Positions 8,948 to 17,289 are shown, counted from the stretch's first letter. The stretch is 64,000 nt of DNA from Herminiimonas contaminans (GCF_015645465.1 NZ_JADOEL010000002.1:248001-312000), one strand, 5' to 3'. The notes: generated from the letters alone by a model not told the origin. Numbers and translations are program-made.

Positions 8948-9557
8948 CGCAACATTAATGCAAGGAGTCGCAGCACCATTGTTGCTGGCCAATCTCGACA
9001 CCGATCAAATCATGCCCAAACAATTCCTGCGCATCATCGACAAGGCAGGTCTGGCGCAAGGTGTACTGTACGACTTGCGCTTTCATCCGGATGGCAGCCC
9101 GCGCCCGGACTTCATCCTGAATCAGTCCGACTTCCGCTCCAGCAAGTTCCTGGTCGGCGGCCCCAACTTCGGTTGTGGTTCCAGCCGTGAACATGCAGTC
9201 TGGGGACTGCAGCAACTAGGGATAGAGGCCATTATTGCGCCCAGCTTCGGTGAAATTTTCTTTGGCAATGCATTGAATAATCGCCTGCTGCTGATCGCAC
9301 TCGAAGAAGAAAAAATCGCAGCATTGTTAGCCGACATGGATGATGGCAATCATCAACTGACGATAGACCTTGATGCGATGACAGTCAGCAGTGCACAGCA
9401 CAGCTTCCCGTTTACGCTGGGAGCTCGTCACCGTCAAATGATAGTTGAAGGGCTGGACATGATAGGTGCGACCATGCAGCTATTACCCGAGATAGAACGC
9501 TTCGAGGCCGGACACGATGCGCGCTACCCATGGGCCAAGGTATTGCCCGCCGCCTAA
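8940..9557 (+). CDS. leuD: 3-isopropylmalate dehydratase-type small subunit (LeuD family)
   Basis: 205 residues from ATG 8940, overlapping the leuC stop. The swivel-domain motifs are present: NLDTDQIMPKQFL, NFGCGSSREHAVWGL and AIIAPSFGEIFFGNALNNRLL. It forms the heterodimer with the LeuC protein encoded upstream; the GCGSSREHA loop contributes substrate-binding residues. Substrate specificity cannot be read safely from sequence. The operon ends here, 18 bases before an oppositely oriented gene, with no clear intrinsic terminator. Confidence 0.9.
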   Translation: MSDATLMQGVAAPLLLANLDTDQIMPKQFLRIIDKAGLAQGVLYDLRFHPDGSPRPDFILNQSDFRSSKFLVGGPNFGCGSSREHAVWGLQQLGIEAIIAPSFGEIFFGNALNNRLLLIALEEEKIAALLADMDDGNHQLTIDLDAMTVSSAQHSFPFTLGARHRQMIVEGLDMIGATMQLLPEIERFEAGHDARYPWAKVLPAA

Positions 9558-9575
9558 GCAGCAAGCCACACAAAA

Positions 9576-10448
9576 TCAGGGCAAGTCCCGCACGATCTGA
9601 TAATCCTTGTCGCTGACCGGGACAAAGCGCGTCACGTTCAGTTTGCGCATCAGATTTTCATTCGCATTGCCACCGCTATCGAGGAAGACGCCTATGATCT
9701 TTTTCTTGATATCGGCGCACAAGCGACTGCGCAAGACAAAAGGATTACGCGGGATTGCGGCCGAACGCCACAGCACCCGGAAGTCTTCTTTTTTGACGCC
9801 ACTGTTTTCTATCGGCATCGCCAGGCTGGCACTGGAAATGAAAGCAGCATCTATCTTGCCCTTCTTCAGGTTTTGCATCGACTGATCGTGCGCACCGCTA
9901 TATATCAACTGACCAAAGTATTTTTCCAAAGGCGTCTGGATCACGCGAGGAAAAACATGGCGCGGTATCAAGGCGCCCGAAGTGCTATCCGGATCAACCA
10001 GCGCCACGCTCCTGCCACGCAATGATTCTATGGTCTGGTATGGACCATTGCTGCGCACAATCAGGACTGAGTGATAGAAGGTGTCTTCTTCGTTCTGCCC
10101 CGGCATCTTGCGCGACACCGTCGCAAAGGCAGTGATACCCGGGTCCTGTTTTTTCGCCGATACATAAGCAGCAGGCCCCAGGCGTGCCAGATCAACCGCG
10201 CCCGACAATAAATCCTCTATCACAGCGCCATATGAAGTCGGCATCACCACCTCCACCGGTATCCCGAGTGCAGTCTGCAAATCGGCAAACAAGGGCTTGA
10301 GTGAGGCCACATCTTTTTGCAAATCACTTTGCGGCACCAGCGAAAAATGCAGACGTGCTGGTCGCTCGCATTCAGCGGCATATACCGATGTCGTCAGCAA
10401 TAACAGACCCCAAGCCAGGGCGCGGAACATATCGCTTATGGTGTGCAT
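9576..10448 (-). CDS. PhnD-like periplasmic phosphate/phosphonate-type binding protein
   Basis: 290 residues from ATG 10448, chosen for the AGGGGAG ribosome site 5 bases upstream. A signal peptide (ALAWGLLLLTTSVYAAECE) is followed by a type 2 periplasmic binding fold of the PhnD family: LHFSLVPQSD, LARLGPAAYVSAKK and SVALVDPDSTSGALIPRHVF. No ABC permease or ATPase genes are nearby. It starts 10 bases after a GGDEF-EAL gene, so it likely serves as a ligand-sensing partner for that enzyme rather than for transport. The ligand is unknown: phosphonate, phosphate or another small anion. Confidence 0.82.
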   Translation of the reverse strand: MHTISDMFRALAWGLLLLTTSVYAAECERPARLHFSLVPQSDLQKDVASLKPLFADLQTALGIPVEVVMPTSYGAVIEDLLSGAVDLARLGPAAYVSAKKQDPGITAFATVSRKMPGQNEEDTFYHSVLIVRSNGPYQTIESLRGRSVALVDPDSTSGALIPRHVFPRVIQTPLEKYFGQLIYSGAHDQSMQNLKKGKIDAAFISSASLAMPIENSGVKKEDFRVLWRSAAIPRNPFVLRSRLCADIKKKIIGVFLDSGGNANENLMRKLNVTRFVPVSDKDYQIVRDLP

Positions 10449-10458
10449 GTAATCTCCC

Positions 10459-12873
10459 CTATGTAGGCGTGAACCTGCCACGACGCAAAATCTCGACTAT
10501 TCCAGCGGCTTCTACCGGCCGCTTGAAATAAAAACCCTGCACCTGATCGCAACCCGCTGTCTTCAGGTGCACCAATTGCTCCTTGCTTTCCACGCCTTCG
10601 GCAACGACCTGCAAGCCGAGGTTATGTGCGAGCGAAATGGTAGATGCGACAATCACCGCATCACTATTGTCATTGCGGATATCGCGGACGAATGAGCGAT
10701 CGATCTTGATCGCGTAGATAGGTAGTTTCTTCAGATTCTTCAAACCGGAAAAACCGGTGCCATAATCGTCGAGAGCAATTCGCAAACCGTTCGCTTTCAA
10801 CTGCTCGAGTACGCGATTCGCGGTATCGAAGTCTTCGATGAAACAACCTTCAGTAATTTCTATTTCCAGCAATTCGGGTTCTATCTGATAGCGCGCCAGC
10901 GTATCCATCACGGTTTCCAGCAAGGCGCTGTCTTTCAGCTGCTTGGGCGAGACATTGATCGCAACCGGCACCAAAGGCAGACCCGCAGCCCGCCATTCGG
11001 CTATCTGTCTGCAGGCAGCATCGATTACCCAACGGCCCAGCAACACGATCAGGTCATTGTCTTCCGCCAGTGCGATGAAGTCGTTAGGGAAAATCAAACC
11101 ATGTTCCGGATGCTGCCAGCGCACCAGTGCCTCCAGACCAACCAGGCCGAACTCCTGCAACTCCACACGCGGCTGGTAGTGCAGGCAAAACTCATCATCA
11201 CGTATCGCACGCTTGAAGCGTGTCAGCAATTCCACGTCACGTGCCGACGATGCATTCAGCGAACTATCAAAGAAGCGATAGGTTCCGGCCCCGGCTGCTT
11301 TCGCGTTATACATCGCTGCGTCAGCATGGGTTAGCAGGGTCTCCACGTTTTGTCCGTCACGCGGATACAGCGCGATACCTATGCTCGGGCTGATTTCAAT
11401 ATCGTGGCCATCGAGGTCAGGGAAAGGCGCACGTACCACCTCCACCAGCTTCGCTGCAACCTTGGCGATATCGTTTTCAGATGTCATTTCCGAAATCAGC
11501 ATGACGAACTCATCACCACCAAGACGGGCCAGCAAATCGTATTCCCGCAGCGATTCGCGCAAACGGCGCGCCACGCCCTGCAGCAGCAGATCGCCCACGG
11601 CATGACCCAGCGTATCGTTGATCAACTTGAATTTATCGAGATCGAGAAAGAACATCCCGTACAACTTGCGACTACGCCTCGCGCGTGCCAGTTCGGCGGC
11701 AGCCAGTTCATAAAACAGCATGCGGTTGGGAATGCCAGTCAGGTAATCATGCGAAGCCTGCAGCAGCGCACGTCCTTTTTCTTGCTCCAGTTGCCCGATC
11801 AGACTGCGTTTTTCCTGTTCTGACGCGGCCAATACGTTGTACAGGCGACGCTGGCGGTATGCGATCACCAACAAACCAAACATCAACAAGACTACCGCGA
11901 TCGAAACCACGATTGCCCGCTGCAGGTAATCGCGATGCCGCGCGGTCAGGCGTGCCATTACATAGCTTTGGTCGCGGGTGACGACAACCGTAAACGGATA
12001 ACTGGCCAACATGCGGAACACGGCAATTTCCTGCTCTGCTGCACCAGGCCGGTTGGCGCTGATTACGCCCTCCTCATCCTGACCCAGCAGGAATTTGCCG
12101 TAATCCGACCCGGCATAGTCGACACCGGCAGCCAGGCCCGCGCCGTTTAGTTCAGCCAATTGGTATGCGTCACGCGTCAGGATCTCTATGCGACCGCCAT
12201 GACCCAGATGAATGTCCTTATACAAACGCAAAAAATAGCCGAGATCGATTACCGCTGCCAAAAATCCTTGCTGCCGGTCTGCTGTTGCAAATGGAATCAC
12301 AATCGGTACACGCCATGCCGAGCTATCGCTAACCGATGGCCGCCCTACTATCAGCTGGATATCATTCCCGCTCGCTAATGACTTTTCTTGGACCGTCTGT
12401 ACCAGTTGCATCAGCTCTGGTTCCGACTGGCGGTTGGCGGATGATTGCAGCAGCCTGGCTTGCCCGTCAAAGATTGCTATCCGCAGATAAGCCGGGTCGC
12501 CACTGAGTAAAGGTTTGAGTTGCAGCTCGGAGAAGCGCTCCTCTTCCATCATGGAACGCCCTATCCTGGCGTAATGGCTGGCGCGCTCCAATACCTCATT
12601 GAGATTGGTGGCGACAATGGATGCGATATTCTGACCGTCTGAAATCGAGCTTTCCAGCACCAGCTCTTTCTCATGCGCCATGCGTGACAAAGTGCCCCAC
12701 CAAATGATCGCCAGCATCGCGAACGCCAGCAAAAAGGTAACGGGAACCAGACCTTTTTCCCCGAGGATCAGATTATTGCCGTGCTTTTTCAGGAAGTGGA
12801 GGACGGATTGCAAGGTGGCGGATGCGAATATGAATGACGCGTGGATGCTGGATGAATGGCGCTGTGAGCGCAA
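10459..12873 (-). CDS. Membrane-bound GGDEF-EAL cyclic-di-GMP enzyme with periplasmic sensor
   Basis: 804 residues. Transmembrane helices near 42-60 and 319-339 enclose a periplasmic region of about 255 residues resembling a Cache/PAS-type sensor. A short coiled linker leads to GGDEF (LGGDEF, 452-456) with an inhibitory RxxD site (443-446) five residues before it. The EAL domain begins near 545, with EALVRW at 581-586, then INVSPKQL, EITEG, DDYGTGFSGL and VAEGVE. Both active sites look intact, so it could make or degrade c-di-GMP. The neighbouring PhnD-like protein probably binds its periplasmic part. Confidence 0.9.
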   Translation of the reverse strand: MRSQRHSSSIHASFIFASATLQSVLHFLKKHGNNLILGEKGLVPVTFLLAFAMLAIIWWGTLSRMAHEKELVLESSISDGQNIASIVATNLNEVLERASHYARIGRSMMEEERFSELQLKPLLSGDPAYLRIAIFDGQARLLQSSANRQSEPELMQLVQTVQEKSLASGNDIQLIVGRPSVSDSSAWRVPIVIPFATADRQQGFLAAVIDLGYFLRLYKDIHLGHGGRIEILTRDAYQLAELNGAGLAAGVDYAGSDYGKFLLGQDEEGVISANRPGAAEQEIAVFRMLASYPFTVVVTRDQSYVMARLTARHRDYLQRAIVVSIAVVLLMFGLLVIAYRQRRLYNVLAASEQEKRSLIGQLEQEKGRALLQASHDYLTGIPNRMLFYELAAAELARARRSRKLYGMFFLDLDKFKLINDTLGHAVGDLLLQGVARRLRESLREYDLLARLGGDEFVMLISEMTSENDIAKVAAKLVEVVRAPFPDLDGHDIEISPSIGIALYPRDGQNVETLLTHADAAMYNAKAAGAGTYRFFDSSLNASSARDVELLTRFKRAIRDDEFCLHYQPRVELQEFGLVGLEALVRWQHPEHGLIFPNDFIALAEDNDLIVLLGRWVIDAACRQIAEWRAAGLPLVPVAINVSPKQLKDSALLETVMDTLARYQIEPELLEIEITEGCFIEDFDTANRVLEQLKANGLRIALDDYGTGFSGLKNLKKLPIYAIKIDRSFVRDIRNDNSDAVIVASTISLAHNLGLQVVAEGVESKEQLVHLKTAGCDQVQGFYFKRPVEAAGIVEILRRGRFTPT

Positions 12874-13032
12874 AGTTGCTGTTGGCCAATGTTAGTCAGC
12901 AAACATTTCAACTTAATGACAATTGCCCCAAGTCTTGTGCCGGATGAGGCTAGAGCACCACAACTGGCAAAGGCAGCGAGCGGGATTCTATGTCGGATAG
13001 GGAGCAGCGTCCATCTGGGTGACAGTCTGGGC

Positions 13033-13146
13033 ATGATGCGATCAGACAGGAAAAATTTTTACCTGACCACTGCCGCTGTCATCGTACTGTCATTTTCGGT
13101 CTGTACAGTACACCTGTTTGCCACACTCCACTATAGGTTTGGGTGA
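13033..13146 (+). CDS. Possible small single-span membrane protein
   Basis: A 37-residue frame starts with two Met codons at 13033 and 13036. A charged start (MRSDRKNF) precedes a hydrophobic stretch TTAAVIVLSFSVCTVHLFA. The stop is 10 bases before a terminator-like hairpin, which argues for a real transcript end. The ribosome site is weak (GGG a few bases upstream) and nothing is known of homologues. The rest of the 460-base gap 12874-13333 shows no other gene. Confidence 0.25.
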   Translation: MMRSDRKNFYLTTAAVIVLSFSVCTVHLFATLHYRFG

Positions 13147-13156
13147 ACGCAACACC

Positions 13157-13188
13157 AGCCTGCCTCCTCACCGATGCGGGCTTTTTTT
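13157..13188 (+). terminator. Intrinsic terminator with a C-rich loop
   Basis: AGCCTGC pairs with GCGGGCT (one G-U pair), followed by seven T. The loop contains CTCCTCACC, complementary to a Shine-Dalgarno sequence. It ends either the small frame at 13033-13146 or a short RNA started from a TATAGG box at 13132-13137. Confidence 0.55.
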
Positions 13189-13333
13189 ATTTCTGCGTGA
13201 CTTCGCTTGCGGCTGCCGCCGTTTACAGTCGGCCGCAGAATTCGTAACAATTGTAAGCAGATGAATACTTTGCTTAAATATCTCTGGCAGAGGCTATATA
13301 GTTTAGCTATCAACACTCTCAACACTCAACACC

Positions 13334-13765
13334 ATGAAACGTCTACTTTTAGCCTTGGCCGCAGTTGCCGTCACCAGCAGCGCAGTCGTACCTATGCAAG
13401 CGATGGCGCAAGTCAGCGTCAACCTGAATATCGGTACCGCTCCGCCACCACTACGTTATGAACAAGTGCCGCCACCACGCAGTGGTTACGTATGGGCACC
13501 GGGTTACTGGAACTGGAATGGTCACCAGCACGTATGGGCGCAGGGTCACTGGGTAACGGCTCGTCCTGGCTACGTCTATCACCGCCCGGAATGGCGTCAG
13601 GATAATGGGCGCTGGTATCTGCAGAATGAGAGATGGCAGCAAAGCCGCTACGACCGTCCGCATCATAAAGACAAACACTATGATAAGCACTACAAGGACA
13701 AACATTACAGGGATGATCACGGCTATCACTGCCCACCGGGACAAGCAAAAAAAGGTAACTGCTAA
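13334..13765 (+). CDS. Secreted YXWGX/WXXGXW repeat protein
   Basis: 143 residues with an N-terminal signal peptide ending near AMAQ. The central part carries the repeats YVWAPGYWNW and HVWAQGHWV of the YXWGX repeat family common in Burkholderiales envelopes; no biochemical role is established to my knowledge. The C-terminus is a striking His/Lys/Asp/Tyr stretch (KDKHYDKHYKDKHYRDDHGY), which could bind metal ions, an inference. It is monocistronic, with a terminator 29 bases after the stop. The 143 bases upstream back to 13189 contain only promoter-like AT-rich DNA. Confidence 0.8.
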   Translation: MKRLLLALAAVAVTSSAVVPMQAMAQVSVNLNIGTAPPPLRYEQVPPPRSGYVWAPGYWNWNGHQHVWAQGHWVTARPGYVYHRPEWRQDNGRWYLQNERWQQSRYDRPHHKDKHYDKHYKDKHYRDDHGYHCPPGQAKKGNC

Positions 13766-13793
13766 TCCAGGAACCTGAACCCGAACACAACAC

Positions 13794-13829
13794 AGCACGC
13801 CTGCGAGCCACTCTCAGGCGTGCTGTTTT
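13794..13829 (+). terminator. Intrinsic terminator
   Basis: AGCACGCCTG (13794-13803) pairs perfectly with CAGGCGTGCT (13815-13824), followed by GTTTTC. Confidence 0.8.
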
Positions 13830-14067
13830 CATTTGATGGTGCATTTTCACGCACCTCAAACACGACTCTCAAATCCCCGCAGTAACACGCATTGATATCC
13901 GCGCCGCCTTGCATTGTTCCCCAAACGCATGCACGAGATAGTCGATTGCACTACACTCGCAATCACCAGTTCATTTATTAATCCGGACAACGGTCCTTAT
14001 TTGCACCTTGCAGAAAATAAATTTCAATCAGCGTACAAGACTGCAACAGCATCCTTAAAGAGATCAA
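13830..14067. other. Intergenic region before selD
   Basis: About 240 bases between the terminator and selD. It contains a small hairpin GGTGC...GCACC near 13840-13857 and AT-rich DNA before selD. I see no gene, tRNA or recognised riboswitch. Confidence 0.4.
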
Positions 14068-15114
14068 ATGAATACGACCATCAAACTCACTTCCTTTTCC
14101 CACGGCGGCGGTTGCGGCTGCAAGATCGCGCCCGGCGTGCTGGCTGATATCCTCAAGAACTCAAGCGGCTTTCCGGTTCCCAAGGAGTTGATGGTCGGGA
14201 TAGAAACCTCCGATGATGCTGCCGTCTACAAACTCAATGATGAGCAGGCACTGATTGCGACTACCGATTTTTTCATGCCTATCGTTGATGATCCTTATGA
14301 CTTTGGCCGCATCGCAGCGACCAATGCGATCTCCGATGTCTACGCGATGGGTGGCACGCCGATCATGGCACTCGCGCTGGTCGGCATGCCTATCAATCAG
14401 CTACCACTGGACACCATAGGCCAGATCATCAAAGGTGGCGAATCCATCTGTGCCGAAGCCGGTATTCCGATCGCTGGTGGCCACACCATCGATTCGGTCG
14501 AACCTATTTATGGCTTAGTCGTACTCGGCCTGGTCCATCCATCCAAAGTCAAACGCAATGCCGATGCCAAAGCGGGCGACAAACTGATACTCGGCAAACC
14601 ACTGGGTGTAGGCATACTGTCTGCGGCACTAAAGAAAAACGTCCTGGATGACGCTGGCTACGCCGCGATGATCGCCAACACTACCAAACTGAATAAACCC
14701 GGCATGGCTTTATCGAGACTGGATGGCGTGCATGCGTTGACGGACGTCACCGGTTTCGGCCTGCTCGGCCATTTGCTGGAACTGGCGCGCGGCGCAAATC
14801 TGACGGCGACGCTGCAAATGCCGTCCATCCCCTTGTTGCCTGGCGTGCTGCAACTGGCTGAGCAAGGTTGCGTCACCGGCGCTTCAGGCCGCAACTGGGA
14901 TGCCTATGGTCATGATGTGACATTGGCAACGGGTGTCAGCGCCGTAGAAAAAGCCTTGCTGAGCGATCCGCAGACTTCGGGGGGGTTGCTGGTGGCCTGC
15001 GATCCGGCCGCAGTGGACGAGGTATTGGCATTATTCCAACGCGAAGGTTTTGCCCATGCGGCGGTCATAGGGGAAATGTCGCCAGGAGCTGCCAGCGTCG
15101 AAGTGCAGGCCTGA
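14068..15114 (+). CDS. selD: Selenide, water dikinase (selenophosphate synthetase)
   Basis: 348 residues. SelD makes selenophosphate from selenide and ATP, the selenium donor for selenocysteine tRNA and 2-selenouridine tRNA. The N-terminus has SHGGGCGCKI with the catalytic Cys 16 and Lys 19, so this is the Cys form rather than the selenoprotein form. ATP-binding signatures follow: TSDDAAVY, TTDFFMPIVDDPYDFG, ATNAISDVYAMGG, TDVTGFGLLGH and SDPQTSGGLL. It stands alone: no selA, selB, selC or mnmH gene lies in the window, so which selenium product is made cannot be decided here. Confidence 0.97.
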   Translation: MNTTIKLTSFSHGGGCGCKIAPGVLADILKNSSGFPVPKELMVGIETSDDAAVYKLNDEQALIATTDFFMPIVDDPYDFGRIAATNAISDVYAMGGTPIMALALVGMPINQLPLDTIGQIIKGGESICAEAGIPIAGGHTIDSVEPIYGLVVLGLVHPSKVKRNADAKAGDKLILGKPLGVGILSAALKKNVLDDAGYAAMIANTTKLNKPGMALSRLDGVHALTDVTGFGLLGHLLELARGANLTATLQMPSIPLLPGVLQLAEQGCVTGASGRNWDAYGHDVTLATGVSAVEKALLSDPQTSGGLLVACDPAAVDEVLALFQREGFAHAAVIGEMSPGAASVEVQA

Positions 15115-15218
15115 AAACGGCCTGCCTTTTGCACATAGACAAGAGCGAAACCAGGCCTGGCGCGGCCTGGTTGCATTATCAAATCTACAACGCAACACTG
15201 CGCTAAGCTATATCGGGC

Positions 15219-15248
15219 TTGACAGTGCGCCCCTGCATCACCTAAAGT
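15219..15248 (+). promoter_or_regulatory. Promoter of the leuA leader
   Basis: TTGACA (perfect, 15219-15224), an 18-base spacer and TAAAGT (15243-15248). The expected start point is 15254-15256, which coincides with the ATG of the first leader peptide at 15256. Confidence 0.6.
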
Positions 15249-15255
15249 TAGCCCT

Positions 15256-15342
15256 ATGTTTTCTGCACACCACATTCCTTCCGCATCCAAGCACATCGCT
15301 GGCATCTCGCTATCGACGCTGCTATCGCTACTACTAGCTTAG
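15256..15342 (+). CDS. Leucine-rich leader peptide 1 of leuA, possibly leaderless
   Basis: A 28-codon frame, MFSAHHIPSASKHIAG then ISLSTLLSLLLA. Six of the last ten residues are Leu, and five of these six use CTA, a codon sparingly used in the neighbouring genes. It lies between a good promoter and leuA. Leucine-rich leader peptides control leucine genes by ribosome stalling in many bacteria. There is no ribosome site, and the predicted mRNA start falls on the ATG, so translation may be leaderless. The stop is TAG at 15340-15342. Confidence 0.6.
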   Translation: MFSAHHIPSASKHIAGISLSTLLSLLLA

Positions 15343-15354
15343 TAGCGTGCCCCT

Positions 15355-15370
15355 GTGTTGCCCGCAACAC
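15355..15370. promoter_or_regulatory. Palindrome GTGTTGC-NN-GCAACAC in the leuA leader
   Basis: GTGTTGC-CC-GCAACAC, 12 bases after the stop of leader peptide 1. As RNA it forms a 6-bp hairpin with a CCCG loop. It lacks a U-run, so it is not an intrinsic terminator by itself. The arms match those at 5581-5596. Confidence 0.45.
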
Positions 15371-15426
15371 ACCAGTAATACCGTCGCAGTAAATACAGCA
15401 GTACAACCGAGTTATCCGTAACCATC

Positions 15427-15537
15427 ATGCCTATCAAGCCGATTTCAGCAGTGCGCATCAATGGCGATTTGTTCGCCGGGATGAGCTTCGCTCGTTCATT
15501 GGCTTTGCTATTGCTACCGATCGGTTACCTGACCTAG
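15427..15537 (+). CDS. Leucine-rich leader peptide 2 of leuA
   Basis: A 36-codon frame, ending ARSLALLLLPIGYLT, with a run of four Leu codons (TTG CTA TTG CTA) and more Leu either side. An inner ATG at 15481 would give 18 residues. No strong ribosome site precedes either ATG. Its final codons and stop overlap the left arm of an 11-bp RNA stem (15523-15533), the layout expected if ribosome position on the Leu codons decides which RNA structure forms before leuA. Confidence 0.5.
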   Translation: MPIKPISAVRINGDLFAGMSFARSLALLLLPIGYLT

Positions 15538-15575
15538 CGCACGTGGCAGTCAGGTAGCCCATCGCCACCCCTGAC
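15523..15575 (+). promoter_or_regulatory. Mutually exclusive RNA stems before leuA
   Basis: Segment 1 (15523-15533, GGTTACCTGAC) pairs with segment 2 (15549-15559, GTCAGGTAGCC) over 11 bp with one G-U pair. The first six bases of segment 2 can instead pair with segment 3 (15570-15575, CCTGAC). Segment 1 lies 7 bases after the Leu codon run of leader 2. No U-run follows segment 3, so Rho-dependent or translational control is more likely than intrinsic termination. Confidence 0.5.
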
Positions 15576-15612
15576 GCTTACCCCGATTGAACGAAGAATT
15601 TAAGGACTTATC

Positions 15613-17271
15613 ATGATGTTGACTAACCCGGCTGCGAAATACCGCGCCTTCCCTCCCGTGCAACTCAAGGACCGCACCTGGCCAAACCGCGTGATCAGCA
15701 CACCGCCGATCTGGATGAGCACCGATTTGCGTGATGGCAACCAGGCTTTGATCGAACCGATGAACCATGAAAAGAAGCTGCGCTTCTTCGACATGCTCCT
15801 GAAAATCGGCCTGAAAGAAATTGAAGTCGCCTTCCCTTCCGCTTCGCAAACCGATTTCGATTTCGTGCGCAAGCTGATCGACGAAAAGCGTATCCCGGAC
15901 GATGTCACCATCGAAGTCCTGACCCAGGCACGCGAAGATTTGATCCGCCGTACCGTGAACTCCGTAGTTGGCTCACGTCGCGCCATCGTGCATATGTATA
16001 ACGCGACGGCACCTGCATTCCGCCGCATCGTTTTCAATATGTCGAAAGAAGAAGTCAAGGCACTCGCGGTCGCCGGTACCAAGCTGATCCGTGAATTGAC
16101 CGATGCACATCCTGAAACTGAATGGGTATTCCAGTATTCGCCGGAAACCTTCAGCATGACCGAACTCGATTTCGCCAAGGAAGTCTGCGACGCCGTATCC
16201 GAAGCATGGCAGCCTACACCTGAGCGCAAGATGATCATCAACTTGCCAGGCACGGTTGAAGCCAGCACCCCTAACGTCTACGCCGACCAGGTTGAATGGA
16301 TGCATCGCAACCTGGCGCGCCGCGACTCCATCATCCTCAGCGTGCACCCACACAATGACCGTGGTTGCGCAGTCGCTGCTGCCGAGCTGGCAGTGATGGC
16401 TGGTGCCGATCGTATCGAAGGCTGTTTGTTCGGCAATGGCGAACGTACCGGCAACGTCGACCTCGTCACGCTTGCACTGAATCTTTATTCGCAAGGCATC
16501 AATCCTGGCCTCGACTTCTCCGACATCGATGAAATCCGTCAATGTGTGGAAGAGTGCAACCAGATCCCGGTCCATCCGCGTCACCCATATGTCGGCGACC
16601 TGGTCTATACCGCCTTCTCCGGCTCGCACCAGGATGCAATCAAAAAAGGTTTTGCCAAACAAAAGCCGGATGAAATCTGGGAAGTGCCATACATGCCGGT
16701 TGATCCGGCCGATCTCGGCCGTAGCTACGACGCCGTGATTCGCGTCAACAGCCAGTCCGGTAAAGGCGGCATGACTTATTTGCTCGAACAGGAATATGGC
16801 CTGGTCTTGCCACGCCGGCTGCAAATCGAATTCAGCCGCGCCGTGCAACGCATCACCGATGAAACCGGCGGCGAAGTCGCAGCCAACGACATCCACACCA
16901 TCTTCAACAGCGAATACCTGAACGCGGTCACGCCTTACCACTACCGCAACCACCACATCGACGACTCGAAAGACGGCGAAGTGCAAATCAAGGTAGAACT
17001 GGAAAAAGATGGCCAGCCGGTCTCGATGGAGGGTAGCGGCAACGGTCCTATCGACGCCTTCATCAATGCACTCGGCCTGAACATCAAATTGATGGATTTC
17101 CATGAGCACGCAATTGGTGCAGGTGCCAGCGCGAATGCCGCCAGCTATGTAGAACTGCGCGTCAACAACGGCGTCACCCGCTTCGGTGTCGGTATTGATG
17201 GCAACATCGTCACAGCCTCCTTCCGCGCCGTACTGAGCGCGGTTAACCGTGACATCGCCCTGGCCAGCTAA
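15613..17271 (+). CDS. leuA: 2-isopropylmalate synthase (long form)
   Basis: 552 residues. LeuA joins acetyl-CoA and 2-oxoisovalerate, the committed step of leucine synthesis, and is feedback-inhibited by leucine. The catalytic barrel shows [11 protein letters not shown] (metal-binding Asp and acceptor Arg), [13 protein letters not shown] and SVHPHNDRG (metal His pair). [11 protein letters not shown] follows. The C-terminal part (about 430-552) is the regulatory domain with [10 protein letters not shown] and [10 protein letters not shown]. Length and motifs fit the class-2 IPMS common in Actinobacteria and many Burkholderiales. AAGGA is 6 bases before ATG 15613. The upstream leader peptides suggest leucine-dependent control. 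Confidence 0.96.
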   Translation: MMLTNPAAKYRAFPPVQLKDRTWPNRVISTPPIWMSTDLRDGNQALIEPMNHEKKLRFFDMLLKIGLKEIEVAFPSASQTDFDFVRKLIDEKRIPDDVTIEVLTQAREDLIRRTVNSVVGSRRAIVHMYNATAPAFRRIVFNMSKEEVKALAVAGTKLIRELTDAHPETEWVFQYSPETFSMTELDFAKEVCDAVSEAWQPTPERKMIINLPGTVEASTPNVYADQVEWMHRNLARRDSIILSVHPHNDRGCAVAAAELAVMAGADRIEGCLFGNGERTGNVDLVTLALNLYSQGINPGLDFSDIDEIRQCVEECNQIPVHPRHPYVGDLVYTAFSGSHQDAIKKGFAKQKPDEIWEVPYMPVDPADLGRSYDAVIRVNSQSGKGGMTYLLEQEYGLVLPRRLQIEFSRAVQRITDETGGEVAANDIHTIFNSEYLNAVTPYHYRNHHIDDSKDGEVQIKVELEKDGQPVSMEGSGNGPIDAFINALGLNIKLMDFHEHAIGAGASANAASYVELRVNNGVTRFGVGIDGNIVTASFRAVLSAVNRDIALAS

Positions 17272-17289
17272 TCAGCTACGTCAGCAAAC

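Noticed and set aside
14101-14125. Selenocysteine codon in selD
   Set aside because: The catalytic position is a TGC cysteine codon, not TGA.
15973-17109. Long reverse open frame opposite leuA
   Set aside because: Shadow of leuA, whose catalytic and regulatory motifs are complete.
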